Shown in pieces: positions 16,229 through 26,200 of a stretch of DNA of 64,000 nt. The stretch is taken from the NCBI GenBank assembly GCA_903827945.1, contig CAIKKN010000003.1, forward strand, positions 16,565-80,564. Direction: 5' to 3'. Position 1 is the first letter of the stretch, and the number at the start of each line of letters is the position of its first letter. This DNA is from an uncultured Actinomycetes bacterium (GTDB taxonomy: Bacteria; Actinomycetota; Actinomycetes; Nanopelagicales; Nanopelagicaceae). Below the pieces are notes generated by a model. The model ran no database searches, had not been told where the DNA came from, and was given only the letters and a program-made list of their open reading frames with translations. The position numbers and the translations under genes were made by a program.

Positions 16229-19114
16229 ATGAGTTCATTCCAGTTTCCAGGCAATCCTTTCTCCCAAAACCAAGGTGGCGGTGCACCTCGCCGCAAGATC
16301 GGTCCGGCAGGGCTGACGGCAATTGTTTTCGCCATCCTCGTAGTGATTTTCCTGTCTTTGAGCTCCTTCTACGCAGACCTACTTTGGTTTAGATCAGTCT
16401 CATTTACTGAAGTCTGGCGCACAACACTTTTCACTAAATTTGAACTCTTTGTATTGTTTGGATTAATCAGCTCACTTTTCATCACTGCCTTTGTAATCAT
16501 CGCTTACCGGACTCGTCCGATCTACGCGCCGGTTGAGATCGATAATTTAGAACGATACCGCGGCCAAATTGAGCCAATTAGGAAGACTGTCATTGCAGCA
16601 ATCGCTGTTGGACTCTTCTATTTCTCTGGCAGCTCAGGAAGCCGGCTTTGGGAAACATGGCTTCAATTTAGGAATGCCACAGCATTTGGCGTGAAGGATC
16701 CGCAATTTGGAAAAGACATTTCATTTTATGCCTTCAAGCTTCCTATGTATCAATCTCTTCTTTCTTGGGCTATATCAATTGTAGTTTTGACTCTCCTTAT
16801 TTCAGCTGGCGTGCACTACCTCTATGGCGGAATTCGCCCACAGGTTCGCGAGGATCGCACAACCGTTGCGGCTCGGGTACAACTTTCAGTTCTGCTTGGC
16901 GCCCTTGTTCTTTTGAAGGCGGTTGCATATTGGTTAGACCGATACAACCTGGCTTTGAAACAAGGCAAGCTAATTACTGGTCTTGCGTATACGGATGTAA
17001 ATGCAACGCTTCCTGCCAAAGCGATTCTTGCCGGAATTGCAGTAATTTGTGCGCTCTTGTTCTTCGCAAATATTGTTCGTCGCTCTTGGGTATTGCCTGC
17101 AGCAGGAACGGCTCTATTGGGTATTTCATCTCTCTTGATAGCTGGCGTTTATCCATCATTCATTCAGCAGTTCACTGTTAAACCAAGTGAATCTTCGAAG
17201 GAAGCCCCATATATTCAGCGCAATATCGATGCAACTCGCGCCGCTTACGGCCTGAGCAACGTCACTGTGCAGGATTATCAAGCAGTGAGTTCAACTGCGG
17301 CCGGGCAACTTGCAAATGATGCTTCCACAATCTCAAATATTCGACTCATTGACCCGAATGTAGTTTCGGCTACCTTCCGCCAATTGCAGCAAATAAAGCC
17401 TTATTACACATTCCCAGATTCTTTGGATGTCGATCGTTACAACGTAAACGGGAAAAGTCGTGACACCGTAGTAGCTGTTCGAGAATTAAATATTGCGGGA
17501 AACCCAGTCCGAAATTGGATTAACGATCATTTGGTTTACACGCATGGCTTCGGATTTGTTGGTGCTTACGCAAACACTGTAGATGCCGATGGAAAACCAA
17601 ACTTCAGCGTAGGAAATATTCCACCGACTAACGGACTTGGTAAATTTGAACCTCGCATTTACTTTGGTGAGAACGTCCCTGACTATTCGATTATTGGAGG
17701 AGCCAAGAATTCTGCTCCGACGGAGTTGGATTATCCAGATGACACATCTTCAAACGGACAGAAGAATTACACATACACGGGTACTGGCGGAGTTCCTATG
17801 GGCTCAATGCTTACTCGCATCCTATTTGCAGTTAAATATAAAGAGCAGAGAATTGTGCTTTCAAATCTCATCAACTCTGATTCGAAAATCCTCTTCAACC
17901 GTGACCCAAGTGTTCGCGTTCAAAAAGTTGCGCCATGGTTAACACTCGATGGAAACCCTTATCCAGCAATTGTTAATGGCAAGGTGCTTTGGATAATTGA
18001 TGGCTACACAACAAGTGCTGGCTATCCTTATTCGAAGTTCACAAACCTAGCTAGTGCTACGAGCAACTCTGTCACTGCAGCAACGACTTCTGTTGCCCCA
18101 CTTGCTGATAAGAATGTGAACTACATCCGCAATAGCGTAAAAGCAACAGTTGATGCTTATGACGGAACAGTCACCCTTTATCAATGGGACACAGCAGATC
18201 CTGTGCTGAAAACGTGGTCTAAGGCATTCCCTGGAACTGTTAAGCCAAAGAGCGCTATTTCACCAGCTTTGTTGCAGCACATTCGTTACCCTGCAGATAT
18301 CTTCGAAGTACAACGAGATGTCTTGGGTACCTACCACGTGACAACTGCGGGTGCGTTCTACGGAGGACAAGACTTCTGGCGCATTCCAAGTGACCCATCA
18401 TCCTTGGGCGCAAATGCAGGAGCGCAACCACCTCTTTATCAAACAATGAAATTGCCTGGAAGCAAGACGCAAGACTTCTCGCTTTCGACGGCATTTGTTC
18501 CTCGTGGTGGTCGTCAAAACCTCACAGCACTTGCTGTTGTAAATTCTGACTCAGGTCCAAATTACGGCAAAATGACTGTGCTTCAACTACCTCGCTCGAC
18601 AAACATTCCAGGGCCATCACAGGTTGCTTCAAACTTTGAAGCCAAGCCAGATGTTGCACAAGCACTTTCATTGCTCAGACAAGGTGGCTCTGATGTAGTG
18701 CTTGGTAATTTGCTCACACTTCCAGTTGGAAGTGGTTTGCTCTATGTCCAACCTGTTTATGTGAAGGCAACAGCGAACTCTTCGGCCTATCCACTTTTGC
18801 AAAAAGTATTGGTTTCATTCGGTGATCAAATTGGATTTGATAACAACTTGAAATCAGCGCTGGATCAAGTTTTTGGTGGAAACTCTGGAACAACTCTTAA
18901 CAACACAGGATCTACATCGACTTCTACATCCACCTCCACATCTACAACGGTTCTTTCAAGTTCTGTAAAAGCTGCATTAGCGGCAGCACAGGCGGCTATA
19001 AAGGATTCGCAAACAGCGTTGAAGAATGGAGATTTTGGTGCATACGGAAAAGCACAAGATCGCTTAAAGTCGGCAATTAGCGATGCGATAAAGGCCCAAG
19101 CCGCAGGAAAGTAG
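16229..19114 (+). CDS. UPF0182 family large membrane protein
   Basis: A 961-aa protein of the UPF0182 (COG1615) family, characteristic of Actinobacteria and of unknown function. About seven transmembrane segments fill the first 330 residues. A long presumably extracytoplasmic domain follows, with family motifs such as SSFYADLLWF, YNVNGKSRDTVVAVRELN, YTHGFGFVGAYAN and FEPRIYFGE. The C-terminal linker is a Ser/Thr run (TSTSTSTSTSTT) leading to an Ala/Lys helix (AALAAAQAAIKDSQTALKNG). In mycobacteria the equivalent gene is also near the metalloprotease family gene and uvrD2. A hairpin without a T run follows at 19149. Confidence 0.93.
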   Translation: MSSFQFPGNPFSQNQGGGAPRRKIGPAGLTAIVFAILVVIFLSLSSFYADLLWFRSVSFTEVWRTTLFTKFELFVLFGLISSLFITAFVIIAYRTRPIYAPVEIDNLERYRGQIEPIRKTVIAAIAVGLFYFSGSSGSRLWETWLQFRNATAFGVKDPQFGKDISFYAFKLPMYQSLLSWAISIVVLTLLISAGVHYLYGGIRPQVREDRTTVAARVQLSVLLGALVLLKAVAYWLDRYNLALKQGKLITGLAYTDVNATLPAKAILAGIAVICALLFFANIVRRSWVLPAAGTALLGISSLLIAGVYPSFIQQFTVKPSESSKEAPYIQRNIDATRAAYGLSNVTVQDYQAVSSTAAGQLANDASTISNIRLIDPNVVSATFRQLQQIKPYYTFPDSLDVDRYNVNGKSRDTVVAVRELNIAGNPVRNWINDHLVYTHGFGFVGAYANTVDADGKPNFSVGNIPPTNGLGKFEPRIYFGENVPDYSIIGGAKNSAPTELDYPDDTSSNGQKNYTYTGTGGVPMGSMLTRILFAVKYKEQRIVLSNLINSDSKILFNRDPSVRVQKVAPWLTLDGNPYPAIVNGKVLWIIDGYTTSAGYPYSKFTNLASATSNSVTAATTSVAPLADKNVNYIRNSVKATVDAYDGTVTLYQWDTADPVLKTWSKAFPGTVKPKSAISPALLQHIRYPADIFEVQRDVLGTYHVTTAGAFYGGQDFWRIPSDPSSLGANAGAQPPLYQTMKLPGSKTQDFSLSTAFVPRGGRQNLTALAVVNSDSGPNYGKMTVLQLPRSTNIPGPSQVASNFEAKPDVAQALSLLRQGGSDVVLGNLLTLPVGSGLLYVQPVYVKATANSSAYPLLQKVLVSFGDQIGFDNNLKSALDQVFGGNSGTTLNNTGSTSTSTSTSTSTTVLSSSVKAALAAAQAAIKDSQTALKNGDFGAYGKAQDRLKSAISDAIKAQAAGK

Positions 19115-19148
19115 AGTAAATAGACCGTTTCGGTTGAATTTTACTTAT

Positions 19149-19177
19149 GTAGTGGAATCAAACTAAGATTCCACTAC
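19149..19177 (+). other. Perfect 11-bp hairpin just before the initiator tRNA
   Basis: GTAGTGGAATC (19149-19159) and GATTCCACTAC (19167-19177) enclose a 7-nt loop, ending 3 nt before the tRNA. There is no T run. It may mark the UPF0182 transcript 3' end or a processing site for the tRNA precursor. Confidence 0.6.
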
Positions 19178-19180
19178 CGA

Positions 19181-19254
19181 CGCGGGGTGGAGCAGCTCGG
19201 TAGCTCGCTGGGCTCATAACCCAGAGGTCATAGGTTCAAATCCTGTCCCCGCTA
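19181..19254 (+). tRNA. Initiator tRNA-fMet (CAT)
   Basis: A 74-nt cloverleaf with acceptor CGCGGGG pairing with CCCCGC and an unpaired first position (C1 opposite T72), and three G-C pairs flanking the anticodon loop (GGGCTCATAACCC). Both are hallmarks of initiator tRNA. The discriminator is A. CCA is not encoded, because the next bases are CT and then the ATG of pgl. Confidence 0.95.
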
Positions 19255-19256
19255 CT

Positions 19257-19988
19257 ATGAACGTCACGACAATCACCGACCCCTCAACAGGGGTTCTTGT
19301 CTCTGACGTCGTGAACAAAACCGTGGCAGCAATTTCCCACAATTGGAAACAATTTCGCCCAGCCCACATAGTTCTGACGGGTGGCCGCACAGGCGTCTTA
19401 ATTGCCGAAACTCTTGATATTGAATTGTTCCGGCTTATCTCTGCGGATAAGAGTGGAGATGTCTTTGATCTTCATATTTGGTTTAGCGACGAGCGCTTTA
19501 CCGATCTCTTGGATCCTGAGCGGACTGATACAAAACTCATTGCTGCATTTACAAAATCAATTAAATCCAAATTCTTGCGCATTCATTTTCACCGCGTTTC
19601 CTCTCCCAAGCTTGTCACCCTCGAGGACGCCGCAGATGACTATTCCCACCTTCTCGACGATCTATTGAGCGAGCATCCATTTGATGCCGTCATTCTGAGC
19701 ATGGGTGAAGATGGCCATGTTGCTTCACTTTTTCCAGGGCTCGATTCGACCCTGCATTCATTCAAATTGGCAGTTGCAGTGGATAATTCTCCTAAGCCTC
19801 CCGCCGAGCGGGTAAGTATCAGTGTTGATCGGCTTGCAAATGCATCAGCAATCTATATTTTTGCCTTGGGCGAGGGCAAACGTGAAGCCTTGGTGAATTT
19901 ATTGGAACATCATGATGGACCGGTGGCATTGCTCCAGGAAGTTGGTAGATTCGCTCAGATGGTGATTGCTACAGATTTGCAAATATAG
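19257..19988 (+). CDS. pgl: 6-phosphogluconolactonase
   Basis: Hydrolyses 6-phosphogluconolactone, the second step of the oxidative pentose phosphate pathway. The 243-aa protein has the family segments VLTGGRTG, HIWFSDERF, DAVILSMGEDGHVASLFPG and ALGEGKREAL. The other two enzymes of the pathway follow (gnd, zwf), which confirms the assignment. The ATG begins only 2 nt after the tRNA-fMet discriminator base, so there is no room for a ribosome binding site. Its message is either a leaderless product of tRNA 3' processing or starts from a promoter inside the tRNA gene. Confidence 0.93.
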   Translation: MNVTTITDPSTGVLVSDVVNKTVAAISHNWKQFRPAHIVLTGGRTGVLIAETLDIELFRLISADKSGDVFDLHIWFSDERFTDLLDPERTDTKLIAAFTKSIKSKFLRIHFHRVSSPKLVTLEDAADDYSHLLDDLLSEHPFDAVILSMGEDGHVASLFPGLDSTLHSFKLAVAVDNSPKPPAERVSISVDRLANASAIYIFALGEGKREALVNLLEHHDGPVALLQEVGRFAQMVIATDLQI

Positions 19989-20048
19989 TCAGACTTATTT
20001 AAGTAGGAATTTAGGCACGAATATAGGAAAGCCGAAGCGGAGAGAAAA

Positions 20049-21101
20049 ATGACTACACAACTTCAATTCACCATGGTCGGTCTCGGTCGAATGGGCGCAA
20101 ACATCGCTCGACGAGTTCAAAAGCACATAGACCCATCAACGCCAGTAAATATCTCAGTCTTTGATGTAAACGCCGATTCTGTGGCCACTCTTTCCAAAGA
20201 AGGTTTCACGGGACTGGCCTCACTCTCCGAGCTTTCTCACTATAACAACGACGCTAATCCACAAATTGTTTGGGTGATGGTTCCTGCAGAAGTAACAAAG
20301 GAAACAATCATGAAGATTTCAGAGCATCTTTCTCCGGGCTCAACGATTATTGATGGCGGAAACACTTTCTATCGCGATGATATTGCGAACGCCGATTTGC
20401 TAGCAGAAAAGAAGATTAATTTTGTTGATGTAGGAACTTCTGGCGGTGTCTATGGACTTGATCGTGGATATAGCCTAATGATTGGTGGGGATAGCGCTGT
20501 TGTCGAACGCCTCAACCCAATATTCAAGGCACTCGCTCCAGGAATTGAAGCAGCAGAACGTACTCCTGGAAAAGATGGAACACCGTCGCAAGCAGAATAT
20601 GGTTTTTACCATTGTGGGCCTGTCGGTGCTGGCCACTTTGTAAAGATGGTTCACAACGGAATTGAGTATGGTGCGATGGCAGCGTATGCAGAAGGTTTAA
20701 ATCTTCTTCATGCGGCAGGGGATGGAATAAAACATCCAACATCAGTTGGTGATCACAACGAAACGAAATATGACTTAAACCTCACTGAAATTACTGAAGT
20801 CTGGCGCCGTGGCTCAGTTGTAGCTTCATGGCTTCTAGATTTGACCGCCACTGCATATGAAGAGGATCCAGAACTTTCAACTTATGAGGGCTCGGTTTCA
20901 GACTCTGGTGAAGGCCGCTGGACAGTTCAGACAGCAATTGATGCAGGAACTCCAGCAAATGTGTTGAGTGCCTCACTGATGGATCGATTCTCCTCGCGTG
21001 GGAATGGAATGTATGGAAATAAGGTTCTCTCTGCAATGAGAAAGAAATTTGGTGGCCACATAGAGGTCAAGAAATCAGAAGTTAAGAAGTCTTCTAATTG
21101 A
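20049..21101 (+). CDS. gnd: 6-phosphogluconate dehydrogenase (decarboxylating)
   Basis: Oxidises 6-phosphogluconate to ribulose 5-phosphate with CO2 release. The N-terminal Rossmann motif is [13 protein letters not shown], followed by [35 protein letters not shown] and the catalytic helix [14 protein letters not shown]. At 350 aa it belongs to the short class (YqeC/GntZ-like). ATG 20049 is preceded by GGAGAG. The C terminus carries a small lysine-rich repeat (VKKSEVKKS), and its stop overlaps the zwf start (TGATG). Confidence 0.93.
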   Translation: MTTQLQFTMVGLGRMGANIARRVQKHIDPSTPVNISVFDVNADSVATLSKEGFTGLASLSELSHYNNDANPQIVWVMVPAEVTKETIMKISEHLSPGSTIIDGGNTFYRDDIANADLLAEKKINFVDVGTSGGVYGLDRGYSLMIGGDSAVVERLNPIFKALAPGIEAAERTPGKDGTPSQAEYGFYHCGPVGAGHFVKMVHNGIEYGAMAAYAEGLNLLHAAGDGIKHPTSVGDHNETKYDLNLTEITEVWRRGSVVASWLLDLTATAYEEDPELSTYEGSVSDSGEGRWTVQTAIDAGTPANVLSASLMDRFSSRGNGMYGNKVLSAMRKKFGGHIEVKKSEVKKSSN

Positions 21102-22486
21102 TGAACCCGAGAGTCTTTCAAAAGCGACCAGCTGATGCGTTGGTTATGTTTGGCGCGACGGGTGACTTGGCGAAAAAGAAACTCTTTCCAGCTTTGTATA
21201 ACATGGCTAAAAGTGGATTTCTCAACGTCCCTGTTTACGGCGTCGCCTCCTCAAAATGGGATCATGCAGAATTTACAAAGCATGCAAATGAAGGAATTCT
21301 TGCAGCTATCAAGGATCCAGATCCTGAAGTCCTTGCAAAGTTAGATTCATATCTTGATCTGATTGTCGGAAACTATGAATCTCCAGAGTTGTACGAACAA
21401 CTTGCTGAAGTCTTGAAAGATAAAGAGAAGCCAGTTATTTATTTGGCAATTCCTCCAGCAGCATTTGAGAATGTGACGCAGGGTTTGGCTCGCGTTGGTC
21501 TCACAAATCGTTGCAGATTAGTTGTTGAGAAACCATTTGGACGCGATCTTGAATCTGCAGAACATTTGCAAGATGTTCTTGAAGCAGTTCTTCCAGAAAA
21601 GCGGATTTATCGAATTGATCATTATCTCGGCAAAGAATCAGTTGAAGATATCTTGATCTTCCGCTTCGCAAATTCCATTTGGGAACCACTTTGGAATCGT
21701 AGATATATCAATAGCATTCAAATCACAATGGCCGAAGATTTTGGTATCGAAGGTCGTGGCAAGTTTTACGATGGTGTGGGCGCTATTCGCGATGTCTTGC
21801 AGAACCACCTTCTTCAAGTTGTAGCACTTATTGCAATGGAACCACCGGCAGATATGTCTGCTGAATCCATGGAAATGGAGAAGCTAAAGGTATTCCGCGC
21901 AATTTCAGAGTTAAAACCAACTGAGGTAGTTCGCGGCCAATATGTCGGGTATTTGCAAGAACCTGGCGTTGCAGAACATTCACAGACTGAAACATTTGCA
22001 GCTGCGAAGGTTCATGTTGATTCATGGCGCTGGGCTGGAGTTCCCTTCATTATCAGAACAGGAAAAGCACTCGCTGAAACAACCCTTGAAGTAATTGTGG
22101 AATTCAAACAACCACCTCGCATGCTATTTGCCGAGACTGAGAAAGCTTCACCAAATATTCTGCGCTTTCGCCTAGGCAAGAAAGATGGCGTGGATATCGA
22201 ATTGATGGCAAAGGCTCCAGGTGATCACCTTTCAACCATTCCCGTGCAGCTAAATGTTGAATTCAGCGCTGCTTTGGGGGAGCGACAAGAGGCGTATGAG
22301 CGCTTAATCCGAGCTGCGATGCTTGGCGATCATATGCGCTTTACTCGCATTGATTCAGTTCTAGAAACCTGGAGAATCGTCAAAGATATTCTTAATAATG
22401 AATCGCCCGTACATCCCTACTTCGTTGGGACTTGGGGTCCAGATAACTCAGATGAGCTAGTCGGCGGAAATTGGATTGATCTGTAA
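21101..22486 (+). CDS. zwf: Glucose-6-phosphate 1-dehydrogenase
   Basis: Catalyses the entry step of the oxidative pentose phosphate pathway and produces NADPH. It has the N-terminal coenzyme motif [29 protein letters not shown], the active-site signature RIDHYLGKE and the C-terminal [16 protein letters not shown]. 461 aa. The start ATG 21101 overlaps the gnd stop by one base, indicating coupled translation. The gene order pgl-gnd-zwf is reversed relative to the reaction order. It ends 4 bp from a convergent gene. Confidence 0.96.
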   Translation: MNPRVFQKRPADALVMFGATGDLAKKKLFPALYNMAKSGFLNVPVYGVASSKWDHAEFTKHANEGILAAIKDPDPEVLAKLDSYLDLIVGNYESPELYEQLAEVLKDKEKPVIYLAIPPAAFENVTQGLARVGLTNRCRLVVEKPFGRDLESAEHLQDVLEAVLPEKRIYRIDHYLGKESVEDILIFRFANSIWEPLWNRRYINSIQITMAEDFGIEGRGKFYDGVGAIRDVLQNHLLQVVALIAMEPPADMSAESMEMEKLKVFRAISELKPTEVVRGQYVGYLQEPGVAEHSQTETFAAAKVHVDSWRWAGVPFIIRTGKALAETTLEVIVEFKQPPRMLFAETEKASPNILRFRLGKKDGVDIELMAKAPGDHLSTIPVQLNVEFSAALGERQEAYERLIRAAMLGDHMRFTRIDSVLETWRIVKDILNNESPVHPYFVGTWGPDNSDELVGGNWIDL

Positions 22487-22490
22487 CGCT

Positions 22491-23015
22491 TTATTTCATT
22501 TCGCGCTTGATGACGATTGCTGCATAAGCAATACCATCTATAGCGGCTAAATGCAGAGTTGAGTCAACTGCCAAATCTCGATTTACAATTTCTGAAATAT
22601 CGGGGTGTAAATCAGTTGTTGCTCGCCGAACATAACTCGCGCCTCCGATTAAAACTCTGCGATCCTTTGGGAATTGCGTATTATCGCCAGAATTATCTCG
22701 AACAACTGCGGCATAGCCCCGTTCTGTATTGTGACTGTATCCGGTTGAAAGAAAATCAAAAGGTGCTTTCATCTCATCAATAATCAAATTATTTACTTTT
22801 GTGCCTTGATTTTTTAAGACAGCAGTTATGCAGGATCGGATAACGCCTTCATCAAGTACTGTGCCAGAAACTTTGCCAAGGGGCGCTGGAACAATTACCA
22901 AATCGGTTATCGAGAAATGTTCAGTCAGCGAGGGAGCACCTTTGCGGGCGCTAACTGTGGAGTTTTGCGGATTGCTACCGGATTTGCGCCCAAAAAGTTT
23001 AGAAAAAATCCCCAT
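22491..23015 (-). CDS. Hypothetical protein downstream of hisN
   Basis: A 174-aa soluble protein I do not recognise. The N terminus is basic (MGIFSKLFGRKSG), followed by mixed alpha/beta sequence with no clear motif and no membrane segment. It starts 5 nt after the hisN stop, so it is presumably cotranscribed and possibly coupled with hisN. There is no catalytic signature, and a role in histidine synthesis should not be assumed. Confidence 0.7.
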   Translation of the reverse strand: MGIFSKLFGRKSGSNPQNSTVSARKGAPSLTEHFSITDLVIVPAPLGKVSGTVLDEGVIRSCITAVLKNQGTKVNNLIIDEMKAPFDFLSTGYSHNTERGYAAVVRDNSGDNTQFPKDRRVLIGGASYVRRATTDLHPDISEIVNRDLAVDSTLHLAAIDGIAYAAIVIKREMK

Positions 23016-23020
23016 AAGTT

Positions 23021-23833
23021 CTACTTGCTTTCGTTGAGTGCTTCAAGGAAAGCGCTGTGAAGCTTTCCGTTACTTGAAACTCCGCTACGGCCATGAGGTC
23101 CAGGCGCTCCATCTATATTAGAAAATGAACCGCCAGCTTCCCGCACAATAATGTCGAGAGCGGCCATATCCCAGACTGCCAATACGGGTTCAACAGCAAT
23201 GTCTGCAGCCCCCTCAGCAACCAACATGTGTGACCAAAAATCTCCAATGCCACGAGTACGCCAAACCTTTTCCTGCAATTCAAGCATTGCTGATTTACGC
23301 GATCCCCATCCGATGAGGTCGCTGTACATAAGTTGCGCATCTTCTAGTTTGGAAACTGCAGAGACCTGGATTCTTTGTGGAGATGATCCATTTGCAGAAA
23401 TAAATGCTCCATGTCCTTCTGCAGCGCTCCATCTGCGAGCCAGAGCAGGAGATGAGACAACTCCAGCTACAACTTTGTGGTCTGGTGAGACGAGCCCGAT
23501 AAGGGTTGCCCAAACTGGAATTCCACGGACAAAATTCTTTGTTCCATCAATTGGATCGATAACCCAGTAATACTTTCCGCTTGTGTCACTGGCTGGGTCT
23601 GGTGCGCCAAATTCTTCACCGATGACCAAATCTTCAGGCCGATCTTTGGAAATGAATTCGCGAATCTTCTTTTCTGTAGCTTTATCTGCATCCGTTACCG
23701 GGGTCGTATCCGGCTTTGTTTCGATAATTAAATCATTTGATTGAAAGCGGCTCAAGGTAATGAGATCTGCAGCATCAGCCATCTTGTGGGCGAGTGCTAA
23801 ATCTGCGAGAAGCTCGCGCGGTTGTGAAGTCAC
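23021..23833 (-). CDS. hisN: Histidinol-phosphatase, inositol monophosphatase family
   Basis: A 270-aa Mg-dependent phosphatase with the family metal-binding motifs GEEFGAP, WVIDPIDGTKNFVRG and WDMAALDIIVREAGG. Sequence style (TPVTDADKATEKKIREFI and VRGIPVWATLIG) is that of actinobacterial HisN, which removes phosphate from histidinol phosphate. Inositol or fructose-bisphosphate phosphatase activity cannot be excluded. Start GTG 23831-23833 is supported by a TANNNT box 6 nt upstream. Paired with rsgA upstream as in other actinobacteria. Confidence 0.85.
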   Translation of the reverse strand: MTSQPRELLADLALAHKMADAADLITLSRFQSNDLIIETKPDTTPVTDADKATEKKIREFISKDRPEDLVIGEEFGAPDPASDTSGKYYWVIDPIDGTKNFVRGIPVWATLIGLVSPDHKVVAGVVSSPALARRWSAAEGHGAFISANGSSPQRIQVSAVSKLEDAQLMYSDLIGWGSRKSAMLELQEKVWRTRGIGDFWSHMLVAEGAADIAVEPVLAVWDMAALDIIVREAGGSFSNIDGAPGPHGRSGVSSNGKLHSAFLEALNESK

Positions 23834-23839
23834 GGGAGA

Positions 23840-23845
23840 AGGTTA
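23840..23845 (-). promoter_or_regulatory. Predicted leaderless -10 box for hisN
   Basis: On the minus strand TAACCT ends 6 nt before the GTG start; the box overlaps the 3' end of rsgA. Confidence 0.5.
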
Positions 23846-24823
23846 TCGCTCGTTGAGCAAGCCGCGTAAATTCACAAGGCGAGCCTTTGTTTCATCGGTA
23901 AATTCCCAGTGATTGAGAGCGCAGTCTTCCTCGTCATGAGAGCAATTTCGTGGGCAATGTTCAATCGCCTCGGTGAACTCTCCGAAAGCTCGGATTACTC
24001 GATCCCGTTCAACGTGTGCAAGTCCAAAGGAGCGAACACCCGGTGTATCGATAATCCATGTTCCCTTGTCATGTGGAATTGCATCAAGTGAAAGAGCAAG
24101 GGCGCTAGATGAAGTATGACGGCCACGACCAGTGATTGTGTTGACATCTCCGGTTGCCCGGACATCGTTACCAAAAAGAGCGTTAACAAGAGTGGATTTA
24201 CCGACACCAGAGTGCCCAAGCAAAACTGTTCTCTTTCCTTCAAGTGCTTTCTTTAATTCAGAAAGGTCAGATCCTCTTTGGACTCGGATGGAGGGAACCA
24301 GGAGCGTTTCATAGGGCGCCAAGAATTCTGAAGGATTTTGCAGGTCGCACTTTGTCACAATGATAAGAGGCTTAATTCCCTGGTCGAATGCAACGACCAA
24401 GGCTCTATCAACAAATCCGTGACGAGGTTCTGGATCAGCGGCTGCAATCACTATCGCGATTTGATCTACATTTGAAACAATCATTCTTTCAAATTGAGCA
24501 GCGTCGTCAACAGTACGAGTGAGTACATTCGATCTTGTTTGAACAGCAACAATTCTGCAGAGAGTTCCCTCGGTTCCCGAAATATCCCCGACGAGTGAAA
24601 CAAGGTCACCAACAACAACCGATTTTTGGCCAAGTTCGCGAGCCTTCATCGCTGTTACTGGTTTATTGTGCTCAAGTACCAAACATGTGGTCCGTCCACG
24701 ATCTACCCCTATTACACGGCCTTCAATTGCATCAGAGTGGTCGGGGCGATCTTTAGTCCGAGGGCGAGTTCTGCGAGATGGACGAATGCGAACGTCCTCT
24801 TCATCATATGAGCGAGAAGTCAT
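23843..24823 (-). CDS. rsgA: Ribosome small subunit-dependent GTPase A
   Basis: A circularly permuted GTPase that checks late 30S subunit maturation. After an OB-fold, G motifs occur in permuted order: G4-like VTKCDL, G1 LGHSGVGKSTLVNAL, G2 region with TGRGRHTS, and G3 DTPGVRSFG. The C-terminal zinc knuckle CPRNCSHDEEDCAL is present. 326 aa, normal length. ATG 24821-24823 is preceded at 6 nt by TAGGTA. Downstream of aroA with a 31-bp gap, an order shared with mycobacteria. Confidence 0.95.
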   Translation of the reverse strand: MTSRSYDEEDVRIRPSRRTRPRTKDRPDHSDAIEGRVIGVDRGRTTCLVLEHNKPVTAMKARELGQKSVVVGDLVSLVGDISGTEGTLCRIVAVQTRSNVLTRTVDDAAQFERMIVSNVDQIAIVIAAADPEPRHGFVDRALVVAFDQGIKPLIIVTKCDLQNPSEFLAPYETLLVPSIRVQRGSDLSELKKALEGKRTVLLGHSGVGKSTLVNALFGNDVRATGDVNTITGRGRHTSSSALALSLDAIPHDKGTWIIDTPGVRSFGLAHVERDRVIRAFGEFTEAIEHCPRNCSHDEEDCALNHWEFTDETKARLVNLRGLLNER

Positions 24824-24829
24824 CGCAAA

Positions 24830-24835
24830 TACCTA
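24830..24835 (-). promoter_or_regulatory. Predicted leaderless -10 box for rsgA
   Basis: On the minus strand TAGGTA... spaced 6 nt from the ATG; here the last base is A, so it reads TAGGTA, a weaker match to TANNNT than the others. Confidence 0.35.
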
Positions 24836-24854
24836 ATAATCCTAATTACCTTAA

Positions 24855-26153
24855 TTATTTTGAATGTACCTGAGAAAGCAGATCAGCCCAAGCACCTGGA
24901 AAATCGGGAAGGGTCTTCTGCGTGGTGGCGATATTCTCTACTTCAATTCCAGGAATTCGAAGTCCAATCATTGCTCCCGCAGTTGCGAGGCGATGATCTT
25001 CGTAAGTGTGGAAAGTGCCGCCGTGGAGTGGAGCTGGCGTGATGTGAAGAGCGCTCTCTTCTTCAACAACCGCTCCGCCAAGGGCATTAACTTCATGGGC
25101 GATCGCAGCAAGTCGATCAGTCTCATGAAGGCGCAAGTGTCCGATGCCTCGCAAAGAGGAAGGTGAGTCAGCTAGCACTGCAAGGGCTGCAATTGATGGC
25201 GTCAACTCTCCGACATCGTGTAGGTCAACATCAATCCCGTGAATTTTGCCATCGCTCGTTAACTTCAAATCAAAACCTGTTGAAGATTTTTCGAAAGAAA
25301 CAGATGCTCCCATGTGAGTGAGAATTGAGCGTAGATGATCCCCGGGTTGGGTTGTCGATTGTGGCCAATCAGTAATAGTTACCGAACCTCCACAAATCAT
25401 CGCCGCTCCCATGAATGGCGCAGCATTTGAAAGGTCAGGCTCGATTGTTATTTCTCGTCCGTGCAGCACAGAGGGAGAAACTCGCCATTCTTTGTTATCA
25501 ATAATTTCGATTTCGACTCCGAGTTCGCGAAGCATATGAACTGTCATGTCGATATGTGGCATTGAAGGTAACGAGGTACCTGTATGCCGAATTGTGATTC
25601 CATCCTTTGTTGCAGGAGCCACAAGAAGAAGAGCAGAGATAAATTGGCTGGAAGATGATGCATCCACATCAACGCTTCCACCTTGCAATTGACCGTTTGA
25701 ATTCATTGTTAATGGAAGTGAGTATCTACCACCATGCTCGATTGAAACGCCAAGAGATTCGAGCGCCGCTATGACCGGACCGAGTGGCCTTTCATGCGAA
25801 CGAGGATCTCCATCGAAATGCAGAATTCCCTTTGCCATTGCCGCAACAGGAGGAAGAAATCTCATAACTGTTCCTGCATTGCCAACATCAATATGTGCTG
25901 GGCCAAAGAGCGGGGCAGGAGTAATGGTGAGATCACCGTTTTCTGCTTCAGCAATTCCTACGCCAAGTGCTTTCAATCCGCCGATCATTAAAGCCGAATC
26001 GCGCGAATGAAGGGGCTTGCGCATTAATGTTGGAGAATCTGAAAGCGCGGCAAGGATTAGTGCTCGATTAGTTACAGATTTGGATCCAGGAATTGTGATG
26101 CGCGCATCTACGGGAACCATCCCGCGATACGGTGCACTCCACAAATTCGTCAT
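24855..26153 (-). CDS. aroA: 3-phosphoshikimate 1-carboxyvinyltransferase (EPSP synthase)
   Basis: Sixth step of the shikimate pathway. It has the N-terminal PGSKSVTNRALILAAL phosphate-binding signature, VGNAGTVMRFLPPVAA, DGDPRSHERPLGP, SSQFISALLL and the C-terminal LRLHETDRLAAIAHE and YEDHRLATAGAMIGL. 432 aa. The sequence is of the class I type (GNAGTxMR). The start ATG 26151-26153 has TAAGAT 7 nt upstream. Divergent from the SRAP gene with a 47-bp shared promoter region. Confidence 0.96.
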   Translation of the reverse strand: MTNLWSAPYRGMVPVDARITIPGSKSVTNRALILAALSDSPTLMRKPLHSRDSALMIGGLKALGVGIAEAENGDLTITPAPLFGPAHIDVGNAGTVMRFLPPVAAMAKGILHFDGDPRSHERPLGPVIAALESLGVSIEHGGRYSLPLTMNSNGQLQGGSVDVDASSSSQFISALLLVAPATKDGITIRHTGTSLPSMPHIDMTVHMLRELGVEIEIIDNKEWRVSPSVLHGREITIEPDLSNAAPFMGAAMICGGSVTITDWPQSTTQPGDHLRSILTHMGASVSFEKSSTGFDLKLTSDGKIHGIDVDLHDVGELTPSIAALAVLADSPSSLRGIGHLRLHETDRLAAIAHEVNALGGAVVEEESALHITPAPLHGGTFHTYEDHRLATAGAMIGLRIPGIEVENIATTQKTLPDFPGAWADLLSQVHSK

Positions 26154-26160
26154 ATAGGGA

Positions 26161-26166
26161 ATCTTA
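26161..26166 (-). promoter_or_regulatory. Predicted leaderless -10 box for aroA
   Basis: On the minus strand TAAGAT ends 7 nt before the ATG, in the 47-bp divergent gap with the SRAP gene. Confidence 0.55.
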
Positions 26167-26188
26167 ACGCAGTGCCCCTGAGCCTTGA

Positions 26189-26194
26189 TACGCT
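26189..26194 (+). promoter_or_regulatory. Predicted leaderless -10 box for the SRAP gene
   Basis: TACGCT then 6 nt then ATG 26201. It faces away from the aroA box in the same 47-bp gap. Confidence 0.6.
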
Positions 26195-26200
26195 GAAGCC

